Source: an uncultured Rhodanobacter sp.
GTDB lineage: Bacteria > Pseudomonadota > Gammaproteobacteria > Xanthomonadales > Rhodanobacteraceae
NCBI GenBank assembly: GCA_937906285.1
Contig: CALCWL010000229.1
Span: 1-8,285, forward strand
Direction of reading: 5' to 3'
Length of the DNA stretch: 8,285 nucleotides
In this document: positions 1-7,500 of the stretch, one piece after another
Position numbering within the stretch: the first letter of the stretch is position 1
How the letters are laid out: every line of letters begins with the position of its first letter
Notes under the pieces: generated by a model
What the model was told of the DNA's origin: nothing
Seen by the model: only the letters and a program-made list of their open reading frames with translations
Database searches by the model: none
Translations under genes and position numbers: made by a program

Positions 1-1990
1 GCAGTTGCTCGATCGCCTCCAGCAGCCACACCTCCTCCAGCCCGCAGGCGGCGTGAAACAGCCCGGTACGCGTGGCGCGCTTGCGGTGGCTGGCCAGATC
101 CAGATCCGCGCGGACCAGCACCTGCAGATGCACCAGCATGTGCGACTTGAGCGCCCGATACTCGTCGTCCGGCAGTGCGCGCAGCAGCGTGCCGATGCCT
201 TCGTGTTCGAGCAGCGCCGCGCAGAAACTCTCCACCACCGTGTGCAGCCGCGGCTGCCAGTTGTCGCGGCAGGCCAGCAGCAGCACGGTGGCTTGTTCGC
301 CGTAGGAGGCGACGTGCCCTTCCGGTTCCATCGTGGCCAACGCGCCATCGGACCGCGCCATGGCCCACCAGCGCGTACGATGCCGCTTGCGCGCCTTGAC
401 GTGGTACATCGTCTGGTCGGCCAGGCGCAGCAACTGCTCGCCGCTGGCATAGTCGTCGCCGGGATGGGTGGCGATACCCAGGCTGGCGCCGATCGGCAGC
501 AATCGGCCGTCGATGGCCACCGGTTGCAGCAACGAGACGCCGACCCGCTCCAGCAGGTCGTCCAGGTCGCTCTCGTGCTGCATGTCGTCGAACACCAGCA
601 CGAACTCGTCGCCGCCGAAACGCGCCACGTAGTCGCCACCGCGCAGCAGCCGCCGCAGCCGCTCGGCCACCTCGGCCAGCACGCGGTCGCCCACCGCATG
701 GCCGTAACGGTCGTTGATCGGCTTGAGATCGTCCAGGTCGAGCAGGCCGACCGCGACCCGCCGCCCCTGCCGCCGCGCGCTGGCCAGCACCGCGTCCAGG
801 TGGCGATCCAGCGCGCGCCGGTTGGGCAGGTCGGTGAGGTCATCGTGCGAGGCGAGGTACGTCTGCCGCTCCTGCTCCTGGCGCAGGGCATGGCGCTGCG
901 CGTGTTGGCGCAGGGCGAGCCCGGCGGCGTCGGCGATCTCGTCGAGCAACCGGCACATCTCCTCGTCGAACGCATCGGGCTCGGCGGTCACCACCACGAA
1001 CACCCCGGTCGGCGTGCGCGCGGCCGGGTCCACGCCATCGACGGGCCCGGCAAACAACGGCCAGCAGCCGACCGCACCGGCGTGCTCGCTCAGCTCGGGG
1101 CGCCAGGGGTTGTCGCTCGGCGCGCCGGCCCCGGGTTTGCGCCGGATCACCGGCGTACCCTGCATGAAGGCCTGGGTAGGCGCGATGGTGCGCGGGCCGT
1201 GCTGCTGCCGTGGCGGCATCGGCAGGGTCAGCATCACCTCGGCGATCGGCCCGACCAGGGCCACGCGGCGCAAGGTGTCCTGGCCTTCCACGGCGGCGAA
1301 CACGTCGACCGCCGCGGCGCCGGCGATATCCGCCAGCGCACGCGCCAGGGTGGGATAGATCGCTTCCGGATCGGGCTGTTCCAGCAGCGCGCGCTGGATC
1401 GTGCGTTGCGCATCGCGGTAGCGGCTCATGCGGATGCTGCGTTCGAGCAGCATCTGGTGGTCCCAGAACCGGCTCAGCTCGTCGACCAGGCGCTGCGCCC
1501 AGTCCAGCAGTTCCTCGCCCAGCGCCGGGCCGCCCTCGCGCGAGTACGAGGCCAGCACCAGCTGGCCGCCGTCGCGGGTACGCGAGGCGGCCACGATGCA
1601 GGCGCCGAAGCCGTGTTGCCGGGCGGCGTCGCGCCAGTGCGCAAACTCGGCGGAGGCCACCGGGGTGACGCGGGCGCGCTCCTCGCGCAGCACGATGCCG
1701 ACCGGGCCGCGGCCACCGGGCTCGTCCATCGCGTCGCTCAAGCGCAGGGTCTCGGCATAGGCCTGCGCCGGTCCCGCAGCGGCCAGCACCTCGACCGCAT
1801 GCAGGTTGCTCTCGCGCCTGCCGATCCACACCAAGGGCAGCTTCATGGTGGCAGCGAGGATGCGGCTGACTTCGAGCAGCGCTCGCCGGCGATCGTGACC
1901 GGGGGCGGCATGCAACAGGCTCAAGGTTTCCGCCACGCTTCGATAGAAGCGCTCACGCAGTTCGCCGGGCACGGCAGCTCGGTTCGGCAT
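1..1990 (-). CDS. GAF-GAF-GGDEF-globin-like signalling protein (diguanylate cyclase type), 3' end outside the window
   Basis: This is a probable diguanylate cyclase, making c-di-GMP from two GTP. It is open for at least 663 codons and leaves the window at its C-terminal side. No transmembrane segment is apparent, so it should be cytoplasmic. Two GAF-like sensor regions (about 15-190 and 195-365; LPLVWIGRRE is typical of GAF domains in this family) precede a GGDEF domain (about 380-545). That domain has LDLDDLKPINDRYGHAVGD, an RGGD inhibitory site at 450-453 and GGDEF at 459-463. From about 565 a helical region resembles a globin-coupled sensor, with His646 at the proximal haem-ligand position. 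The ATG at 1990 is preceded by GAGGGAG (2000-1994, 3 nt away). The start also aligns with its paralogue at 2169-5915: both have GELRERFY and RSVAETL or QSVAETL near the N-terminus. It lies 178 bp downstream of that paralogue. A third GAF and an EAL domain may follow outside the window; this is inferred from the paralogue only. Confidence 0.9.
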   Translation of the reverse strand, partial: MPNRAAVPGELRERFYRSVAETLSLLHAAPGHDRRRALLEVSRILAATMKLPLVWIGRRESNLHAVEVLAAAGPAQAYAETLRLSDAMDEPGGRGPVGIVLREERARVTPVASAEFAHWRDAARQHGFGACIVAASRTRDGGQLVLASYSREGGPALGEELLDWAQRLVDELSRFWDHQMLLERSIRMSRYRDAQRTIQRALLEQPDPEAIYPTLARALADIAGAAAVDVFAAVEGQDTLRRVALVGPIAEVMLTLPMPPRQQHGPRTIAPTQAFMQGTPVIRRKPGAGAPSDNPWRPELSEHAGAVGCWPLFAGPVDGVDPAARTPTGVFVVVTAEPDAFDEEMCRLLDEIADAAGLALRQHAQRHALRQEQERQTYLASHDDLTDLPNRRALDRHLDAVLASARRQGRRVAVGLLDLDDLKPINDRYGHAVGDRVLAEVAERLRRLLRGGDYVARFGGDEFVLVFDDMQHESDLDDLLERVGVSLLQPVAIDGRLLPIGASLGIATHPGDDYASGEQLLRLADQTMYHVKARKRHRTRWWAMARSDGALATMEPEGHVASYGEQATVLLLACRDNWQPRLHTVVESFCAALLEHEGIGTLLRALPDDEYRALKSHMLVHLQVLVRADLDLASHRKRATRTGLFHAACGLEEVWLLEAIEQL

Positions 1991-2040
1991 GGACTCCCTC
2001 GGCGGCTCCCCGTCGTCGTGGATCGTGTCGGCGCGTTGGC

Positions 2041-2077
2041 CTGCCGCACAAGCCGGGAGTCACCGGCAAAGCGGCAG
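2041..2077 (-). other. Nested stem-loop between the two signalling genes
   Basis: A perfect 7-bp inverted repeat (CTGCCGC at 2041-2047, GCGGCAG at 2071-2077) encloses a second perfect 5-bp stem (GCCGG at 2052-2056, CCGGC at 2063-2067). A 6-nt loop and a small A-rich (T-rich on the minus strand) internal loop complete it. It sits in the 178-bp gap, 92 nt after the stop of the upstream gene and about 50 nt before the ATG at 1990. No T-run follows on the minus strand, so it is not a canonical intrinsic terminator. It could be a leader structure of the downstream gene, a transcript-stabilising hairpin or a factor-dependent pause. Its role is unknown. I see no convincing promoter in the rest of the gap. 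Confidence 0.5.
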
Positions 2078-2168
2078 TCGTGATTGCTTCGGTGCAACGA
2101 TCATCAGCCTACCGGAAATCGGTCCGTCGCCGCATCAACTTGCGCTCGTGCAAACCGAACCGGGCCGG

Positions 2169-5100
2169 TCAGCGGGCCGAGGCCTGCTCCTCGGCCAGCG
2201 CATGCTCGACCAGCAGCGCGAACAGCCGGTCGCGGCGCCGGGCGTGGCCGGGGTCGAACGGCCCCGCCGCGGCGCCGTCCAGCATCTCGCGCCAGGCCTG
2301 CCGCAACGCCGTACCCGCGCCCTCGGCGGCGCGCAGCCACTCGCCGGCCCCGCCACCGGCGTGGACGTGCCGGCGCAACGCATCGGGTACGTCGAACAGC
2401 GCAGCGAAACGCTCCTCCCAGCGCAGCGCACTGGCTAGCGCGCCCAGCGCATGGCGCGGCGATGCGCCCGGCCGCGGAGGACGGACGGTCCCCAGCCACC
2501 CGGGCAACGCCTCCGCCGGCATCGGGTGGGCCAGCGCAAAGCCCTGGCCGAAATCCGCGCCGAGGATCGCGGCGGCCTCCAGCATGCCGGCCGATTCCAG
2601 GCCTTCGACGACCACCTCCAGACCCAGGTCGTGGCTGACCCGGATCAACTGGCGCAGCGCGCGCAGGGTGCCCAGCGGGTCGAACCGGACCTGGCCGATG
2701 ATGGCGTGGTCGACCTTGATGCGGTCGAACGGCGACTGGCTCAGCCGCGCCACCAGGTTGCGGCTGAGCGCGCGGTCGTCGCCCGGCGCGTGGTGCTCGA
2801 TCGACTTCAGCGACTGCACGCCGGTTTCGGCCAGCAACGCCCAGCAGCCGATGCCGCTGGCGTTCTCGAAAGCCTCGAAACGCAGCGCGTCGGGCGGACA
2901 GCCGCTGGCCTGCAGGATGGTCTCGACCGTGCGCGCGTAGCGGGCATCGCGCAGCGCCGCCACCGGCACGTTGACCGACATGCCCAGCGCCAGCCCGCTG
3001 CGTGCCAGCGACTGCTGCCGCGCCACCGCCTGGATGATGCCGTCGCGGAACAGCCGCATCAGCCCCGCCGCACCCAGCGCCGGCATGAAACTGGCCGGCA
3101 GCTGCAGGCCACCGGCGGCGTCGCGCAGCCGCGCCAGCGCCTCGAAGCCGGCGATCTGGTTGTCGGCCAGGCGCACCATCGGCTGGTAGTGCATGCGCAG
3201 CGCACCGCCGGCCAGCAGGCTGCGCCAGCGCTGGCGCACGAAGGCCGGCAGCAGGGTTGCCAACTGGCGTTGCGGCGCCATGCGCAGCAGCGCCAGTTCC
3301 AGTACCTGCTTGATCTGCGCGATGAATGCGCGCTGGTGCTCGCTGCGAAAGCCGCCGGCATAACCGCTGTACAGCGCCAGCAGCGCCACCGGTCGGCCCG
3401 GGGCCAGGCACAGCGGCACCGCGACCTGCGAAACGATGCCGTGGCGTTCGGCGGTGTCGCGCCACAAGGCCATCACCGGATCGCTGCCGTAGTGCGCGCT
3501 GCGTTCGACGGCACCGCTTTGCCAGGCGCGGCGCAGCGGTTCTTCCGCCTGTGCCGCGGCGCGATCGACCTGCAGCGGCGGCGCCACGCCGTGGTTGGTG
3601 ATGCGCAGGTATTCGGCCGGCACCGCGCCGGCCACCAGCTCGCTGACCATGTCGCCGGAGGCATCCGGGCGACCGGCGGCGCAGACGACCAGTTCCTCGT
3701 GCGCCGCCAGCACCTGCACGGCGTCTTCGAGCAGGTCCAGGCTGTCGTGCGCCGACCACGCCGCGGCGTGGATCTTCGCCAGCGCCGCGTCACGCCGGCG
3801 CTGCAGGTCGCGCATGCTTTCCAGCTGCCATTGCTGGTCCATCGCCAGTCGCTGCAGCACGATCGCCAGCGCATCGCGCTGGGCGCGCGGACCGCGTCCC
3901 AGGGTGCCGGCGAGGATCCCGCGCAATTGCTCGATCGCCTCGGCCAGCCACGCTTCTTCCAGCCCGCACGCGGCCTGGCAGATACCGGCGCGGATCGCGC
4001 CTGCGCGCTGGCCGGCTTCTTCCAGCTCGGGATAACACAGGGTTTGCAGATGGCGCGCCAGGCGTTCCTCGAACGCCTCCCGCGCCGACGCGGGAAAACT
4101 CGCCAGCAGGCCGGCGATGCCTTCATGGGCGCCGAGGGCGGCATGGAAGCGCTGCGCCACCACCGGCAGTTGCGCTTGCCAGACCTCGGCACACGCGCGC
4201 AGCACCGCGGCCGCCTGCGGGCCATGCGCCTCGGCGATGCCGGCCTCATCGCCCGCCGCCGCAACGGGGGCGCCTTCGCTGCGCGCCAGCGCCCACCAGT
4301 TGGCGCGCTGCTGTTTGTGTGCCTTGACGTGGTACATCGCCTGATCGGCCAGCCGCAGCAACTGCTCGCCGCTGTCTTGTGCATGGGTCGGATACAAGGC
4401 CACGCCCAGGCTGACGGTGATGTCGATGTTGTTCTGTCCGCCCAGCGCGATCGGCTGCTGCAGCGATTGCCACAGCCGCTCCAGCAGCATGGCCAGGTCG
4501 TCCTCGCTGGCGAGGTCCTCCAGCACCAGCACGAATTCGTCACCGCCAACGCGCGCCACCGAATCCTCCGAGCGCAGTGCGTCGTGCAGGCGATGTGCCA
4601 CCTCGACCAGCACACGGTCGCCGGCGGCGTGGCCGTGGCGGTCGTTGATCGGCTTGAGGTCGTCCAGGTCGAGCATGCCCACCGCCACCAGATGGTGGTG
4701 CCGGGCCGCCCGCGCCAGCGCGCGTTCGAGGTGGTAATCGAGTGCGCGCCGGTTGGGCAGGTCGGTCAGTGCGTCGTGCAGCGCCAGGTAGGTCTGCCGC
4801 TCCTGTTCGCGGAACAGGGCCTGGCGCTGCGAGTACTGGCGCAGCGCCAGGCCGACGGTGTCGGAAATCTCGTCGAGCAGGCGCCACAGGTCGGCATCGA
4901 ACGCGTCGATCTCGGCCGCCGCCAGCAACAACACGGCGGCGGCGTGGTACTCGACACCGCTGTCGCGGGGCAGGGTCTGGAAGATCGGCCAGCAACCGAT
5001 CGCCGCCACCTCGCCCAGCGACTCGCCGTGCCACACGAGCGACACGTCGGGCCACGCCGACGGGCGCAGCCGCACCACCGGTTCACCCTCCATCCACGCC

Positions 5101-5915
5101 TGGGTGGCTACCGGCATCGGCGGTTCGTCGACCTGTCGCGGCGGTTCGGGCAGCGTCGCCAGCCGCTCGACCAGCGGCCCGGCACCCACTTCCCGGCGCA
5201 ACACCTCGCCCTCGGGCACATAAACCATCACCGCACTGGCCGCCGCGTCCTTGACCAGTGCATTGGCCAGCGTCATGTAGATCGCCGCCGGCTCGGGGTG
5301 CGCCAGCAGCGCGCGCTGGATCGTGCGATGCGCATCGCGGAAGCGGCCCAGTCGCAGGTTGCGTTCCAGTTGCGCCTGGTCGTCCCAGAACCGGGCCAGC
5401 TCGTCGGCCAGGCGCTGCGCCCAGTCGAGCAGTTCGTCGGTGAGCGCGGGGCCGCCGCGGCGCGAGTAGGCGGCCAGCGCCAACTGGCCACCGTCGGCGG
5501 TGCCGGCGGCCGCCACGATGACCGAGTCCAGGCCGTAGGCATGGGCCGAGCCCTGCCAGTCCGCGTCCCCGGGCGAGTCGATCGAAGCCAGCTGCGGACG
5601 GCCGTCGCGCAACGCGGCTCCGGCCGGGCCGCGACCACCCGGTTCGCGCGGGTCATCGCTGACCGGCCACGCACCGGCGTATTCCGCGGCGGGACCGGCG
5701 GCGATCAGCTCGAGCGTGGATTGGCCCAGTTCGCGCCGGCCGATCCACACCAGCGGCAGATCCATCGTGCTGACCACGGTGGTGGCCACTTCGAGCAAGG
5801 CGCGGCGGCGATCGTAGTCGGCGGCCGGGTGCAGCAAGGTAAGCGTCTCCGCCACGCTCTGGTAGAAGCGCTCGCGAAGTTCGCCATGCTGCCGATCCTG
5901 CCCCTCCACCGCCAT
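2169..5915 (-). CDS. GAF-GAF-GGDEF-globin-like-GAF-EAL bifunctional-type c-di-GMP protein
   Basis: This 1248-residue cytoplasmic-type protein combines a diguanylate cyclase and a c-di-GMP phosphodiesterase domain. Order: GAF-like (about 15-190; LPLVWIGRRE), weaker GAF-like (195-360), GGDEF (379-540; RSED inhibitory site 448-451, GGDEF 457-461), globin-sensor-like helices (570-715), GAF-like (720-877), EAL (897-1145) and an alpha-helical tail (1146-1248). The EAL domain keeps E925 (EAL), N982, E1017, D1046-D1047, K1067, E1104 and Q1124, at spacings matching the catalytic set known from RocR. The loop after the Asp pair, normally DDFGTGYSSL, is instead DDRALSRNLV, so phosphodiesterase activity is uncertain. 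In the globin-like part, Gln647 replaces the proximal histidine. The ATG at 5915 has GGAAGGA at 5927-5921, 5 nt upstream, and its N-terminus aligns with the paralogue at 1-1990. It follows the ECF sigma gene on the same strand after 263 bp and is probably a separate transcription unit. Domain assignment is firm; net enzymatic direction is not known. Confidence 0.95.
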   Translation of the reverse strand: MAVEGQDRQHGELRERFYQSVAETLTLLHPAADYDRRRALLEVATTVVSTMDLPLVWIGRRELGQSTLELIAAGPAAEYAGAWPVSDDPREPGGRGPAGAALRDGRPQLASIDSPGDADWQGSAHAYGLDSVIVAAAGTADGGQLALAAYSRRGGPALTDELLDWAQRLADELARFWDDQAQLERNLRLGRFRDAHRTIQRALLAHPEPAAIYMTLANALVKDAAASAVMVYVPEGEVLRREVGAGPLVERLATLPEPPRQVDEPPMPVATQAWMEGEPVVRLRPSAWPDVSLVWHGESLGEVAAIGCWPIFQTLPRDSGVEYHAAAVLLLAAAEIDAFDADLWRLLDEISDTVGLALRQYSQRQALFREQERQTYLALHDALTDLPNRRALDYHLERALARAARHHHLVAVGMLDLDDLKPINDRHGHAAGDRVLVEVAHRLHDALRSEDSVARVGGDEFVLVLEDLASEDDLAMLLERLWQSLQQPIALGGQNNIDITVSLGVALYPTHAQDSGEQLLRLADQAMYHVKAHKQQRANWWALARSEGAPVAAAGDEAGIAEAHGPQAAAVLRACAEVWQAQLPVVAQRFHAALGAHEGIAGLLASFPASAREAFEERLARHLQTLCYPELEEAGQRAGAIRAGICQAACGLEEAWLAEAIEQLRGILAGTLGRGPRAQRDALAIVLQRLAMDQQWQLESMRDLQRRRDAALAKIHAAAWSAHDSLDLLEDAVQVLAAHEELVVCAAGRPDASGDMVSELVAGAVPAEYLRITNHGVAPPLQVDRAAAQAEEPLRRAWQSGAVERSAHYGSDPVMALWRDTAERHGIVSQVAVPLCLAPGRPVALLALYSGYAGGFRSEHQRAFIAQIKQVLELALLRMAPQRQLATLLPAFVRQRWRSLLAGGALRMHYQPMVRLADNQIAGFEALARLRDAAGGLQLPASFMPALGAAGLMRLFRDGIIQAVARQQSLARSGLALGMSVNVPVAALRDARYARTVETILQASGCPPDALRFEAFENASGIGCWALLAETGVQSLKSIEHHAPGDDRALSRNLVARLSQSPFDRIKVDHAIIGQVRFDPLGTLRALRQLIRVSHDLGLEVVVEGLESAGMLEAAAILGADFGQGFALAHPMPAEALPGWLGTVRPPRPGASPRHALGALASALRWEERFAALFDVPDALRRHVHAGGGAGEWLRAAEGAGTALRQAWREMLDGAAAGPFDPGHARRRDRLFALLVEHALAEEQASAR

Positions 5916-6178
5916 GCCGATCCTTCCCCCGAAATATCCTCTCCGACGCCCCGCTCAGCCGGCCGATGGCCGAAAGACGGGCAGCAGCCAGACGCTGCGC
6001 CCCACCGAGAGCCCGCCGGAAACAGGTTCACGGCGCAGTAGAAGCAAGTTCCGCGCCATCGCAGCCGCAGCACGGAAACCCCTTGCCTGCAGGCATCGCC
6101 GGCACTCCCCCGCCGTGCCTCGGGAGAGCGAACGGGAAAATCCATGCCGTTTGGGTCAGAACGGGCCGACCTGCGCCG
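5916..6178. other. Intergenic gap upstream of the GGDEF-EAL gene
   Basis: These 263 bp between the sigma-factor stop and the ATG at 5915 contain no supportable gene. Small inverted repeats are visible. CCGTT/AACGG (6147-6151 and 6160-6164) lies 15-32 nt past the sigma-factor stop, followed on the minus strand by TTTT at 6140-6137; it could be a weak terminator. TGCCTGCAGGCA at 6084-6095 is a perfect 12-bp palindrome. GGCAC/GTGCC lies at 6101-6119, and CGGCC/GGCCG flanks a 3-nt loop at 5960-5972. The promoter of the GGDEF-EAL gene should be here, but no -35/-10 pair is good enough to call. Confidence 0.4.
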
Positions 6179-7438
6179 CTACCGGCAGGCACGCGCCCGC
6201 TCGCGCATCATGGCCTGCTCGCGACGGTTGCGGGTCAGCGTGGCGGCGCGCTCGAACTCCCGGCTCGCCTCCTCGCCGCGGCCCAGCCGCGCCAGCAAGT
6301 CGCCGCGCACGGCGGGAAGCAGGTGGTAATGGCGCAGGCTGGGCTCGTCACCCAGCGCGTCGACCAGAGCCAGGCCCTCGGCCGCGCCGCTGGCCATGCC
6401 CACCGCCACCGCGCGATTGAGTTCCACCACCGGCGAGGGCGCGACCCGGGCCAGCACCGCGTACAGCGCGGCGATCCGCGACCAGTCGGTATCCGCCGCG
6501 GTGGCGGCGCGCGCGTGGCAGGCCGCCACCGCCGCCTGCAGGGCGTACGGCCCGCGCTCGCCGCCCAGCCGGCGCGCCTGTTCCAGCGCGGCCAGGCCAC
6601 GCCCGATCAGCAGGCGGTCCCACAGCGCGCGATCCTGGTCGAGCAGCAGGATCGGCTCGCCGCGAGCATCGGTGCGCGAGCGAGCGCGCGACGCCTGGAT
6701 CTCCATCAGCGCCACCAGCCCGTGCACCTCCGGCTCTCGCGGCATCAAGCCGGCCAGCACGCGGCCGAGGCGCAGCGCGTCCTCGCACAGGCCCGGGCGC
6801 ATCCAGTCGTCGCCGGCGGTGGCTGCGTAGCCTTCATTGAAGATCAGGTAGATCACCCCGAGCACCGCTGCCAGCCGCGCCGCCAGCTCCTCGCCGCGCG
6901 GCACTTCGTAGGCCACGTCCGACCTGGCCAGACTGCGCTTGGCCCGCACGATGCGCTGGGCGATGGTCGCTTCCGGCACCAGGAAGGCTCGCGCGATCTC
7001 GTCCGTACTCAAGCCCCCCAGCAGACGCAGGGTCAGCGCCACCCGCGCCTCCATCGACAGCAGGGGATGGCAGGCGGTGAAGATCAACCGCAGCAGGTCG
7101 TCGCCGAACGGGTCATCGAGCGTGCGTTCGGCGACGGCCTCGGCGGATTCGTGTTCGCGGTCCCACTCGTGCACGAGTTGCTCATGCTTGCGTTCGACCA
7201 GCTTGTGCCGGCGCAGGCGATCGATGGCGCGGTGTTTGGCGGTGGTCATCAGCCAGGCGCCGGGGTTGTCCGGCACGCCGGCCTGCGGCCACTGCTCCAG
7301 CGCCGTCACCAGCGCATCCTGCGCCAGCTCCTCGGCCAGCCCGACATCGCGCAACATGCGCGCGAGGCCGGCGATCAGGCGGGCCGACTCGATGCGCCAG
7401 ACGGCATCGATGGCGCGGTGGGTCTCGGTCATGGTCAT
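6179..7438 (-). CDS. ECF42-group RNA polymerase sigma factor with C-terminal TPR-like extension
   Basis: This 419-residue protein is an alternative sigma factor that should direct RNA polymerase to a small regulon, typically its neighbouring DGPF gene. Sigma region 2 spans about 10-80 (AEELAQDALVTALEQW, then NPGAWLMTTAKHRAIDRLRR). Region 4 spans about 115-172, with a helix-turn-helix around LSTDEIARAFLVPEATIAQR. The remaining 245 residues are a family-specific extension: YLIFNEGYAA (197-206), the DUF6596-type segment to about 285, then TPR-like helices with VELNRAVAVG (338-347) and YHLLPAVRGDLLARLGR (371-387). In ECF42 sigma factors this extension takes the place of a separate anti-sigma factor, and none is encoded here. 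Length and neighbour (DGPF/YCII gene 62 bp upstream) both match the group. Two ATGs (7438 and 7432) are in frame. The Shine-Dalgarno is weak (GGCGG just upstream of 7438), so translation may depend on coupling or on the stem upstream. The signal sensed by this group is not established. Confidence 0.93.
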   Translation of the reverse strand: MTMTETHRAIDAVWRIESARLIAGLARMLRDVGLAEELAQDALVTALEQWPQAGVPDNPGAWLMTTAKHRAIDRLRRHKLVERKHEQLVHEWDREHESAEAVAERTLDDPFGDDLLRLIFTACHPLLSMEARVALTLRLLGGLSTDEIARAFLVPEATIAQRIVRAKRSLARSDVAYEVPRGEELAARLAAVLGVIYLIFNEGYAATAGDDWMRPGLCEDALRLGRVLAGLMPREPEVHGLVALMEIQASRARSRTDARGEPILLLDQDRALWDRLLIGRGLAALEQARRLGGERGPYALQAAVAACHARAATAADTDWSRIAALYAVLARVAPSPVVELNRAVAVGMASGAAEGLALVDALGDEPSLRHYHLLPAVRGDLLARLGRGEEASREFERAATLTRNRREQAMMRERARACR

Positions 7439-7450
7439 GACCGCCGATCA

Positions 7451-7495
7451 CACCACCGGTCCGCGGCGGGCGCAAGCGCCGTTGGTTGGGTGGTG
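7451..7495 (-). other. Composite inverted repeat in the DGPF-sigma factor spacer
   Basis: CACCACC (7451-7457) pairs with GGTGGTG (7489-7495) as a 7-bp outer stem. It encloses GGCGC-AA-GCGCC (7469-7480), a 5-bp stem with a 2-nt loop. The structure fills most of the 62-bp spacer and, on the minus-strand transcript, ends 12 nt before the sigma-factor ATG. The sequence supports the base pairing; a regulatory role, such as limiting sigma-factor translation or partial termination after the DGPF gene, is inference. There is no following T-run. Confidence 0.4.
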
Positions 7496-7500
7496 CCCGC

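Noticed and set aside
840..1829. Minus-strand frame of 329 codons inside the downstream signalling gene
   Set aside because: It is an Arg/Gly/Ala-rich out-of-frame reading of the GAF/GGDEF coding sequence. The true frame has intact domain motifs.
5..2083. Long plus-strand open frame (692 codons) antisense to the downstream signalling gene
   Set aside because: It is rich in Arg, Gln, His and Ala with no recognisable domain, and is the mirror of a GGDEF gene whose domains are clear. Such frames are common opposite GC-rich genes.
2090..2150. Sigma-70 promoter for the downstream signalling gene
   Set aside because: A TTGATG element is present on the minus strand, but nothing resembling a -10 lies 16-18 nt away.
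2451..6041. Plus-strand open frame of 1196 codons antisense to the GGDEF-EAL gene
   Set aside because: It has the same low-complexity composition and no motif. The paralogous minus-strand gene gives a similar antisense sequence, so its apparent similarity to the frame at 5-2083 only mirrors the duplication.
6084..6095. Perfect 12-bp palindrome TGCCTGCAGGCA as an operator
   Set aside because: It is a single copy with no second site, adjacent promoter or regulator gene to link it to.
5705..6145. Possible small minus-strand gene in the gap upstream of the GGDEF-EAL gene
   Set aside because: It overlaps the start of that gene out of frame, has no family signature and has no convincing ribosome binding site.
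6137..6164. Weak terminator after the sigma-factor gene
   Set aside because: The stem has only 5 bp with an 8-nt loop, and the TTTT run is separated from it by several bases. It is too weak to call.
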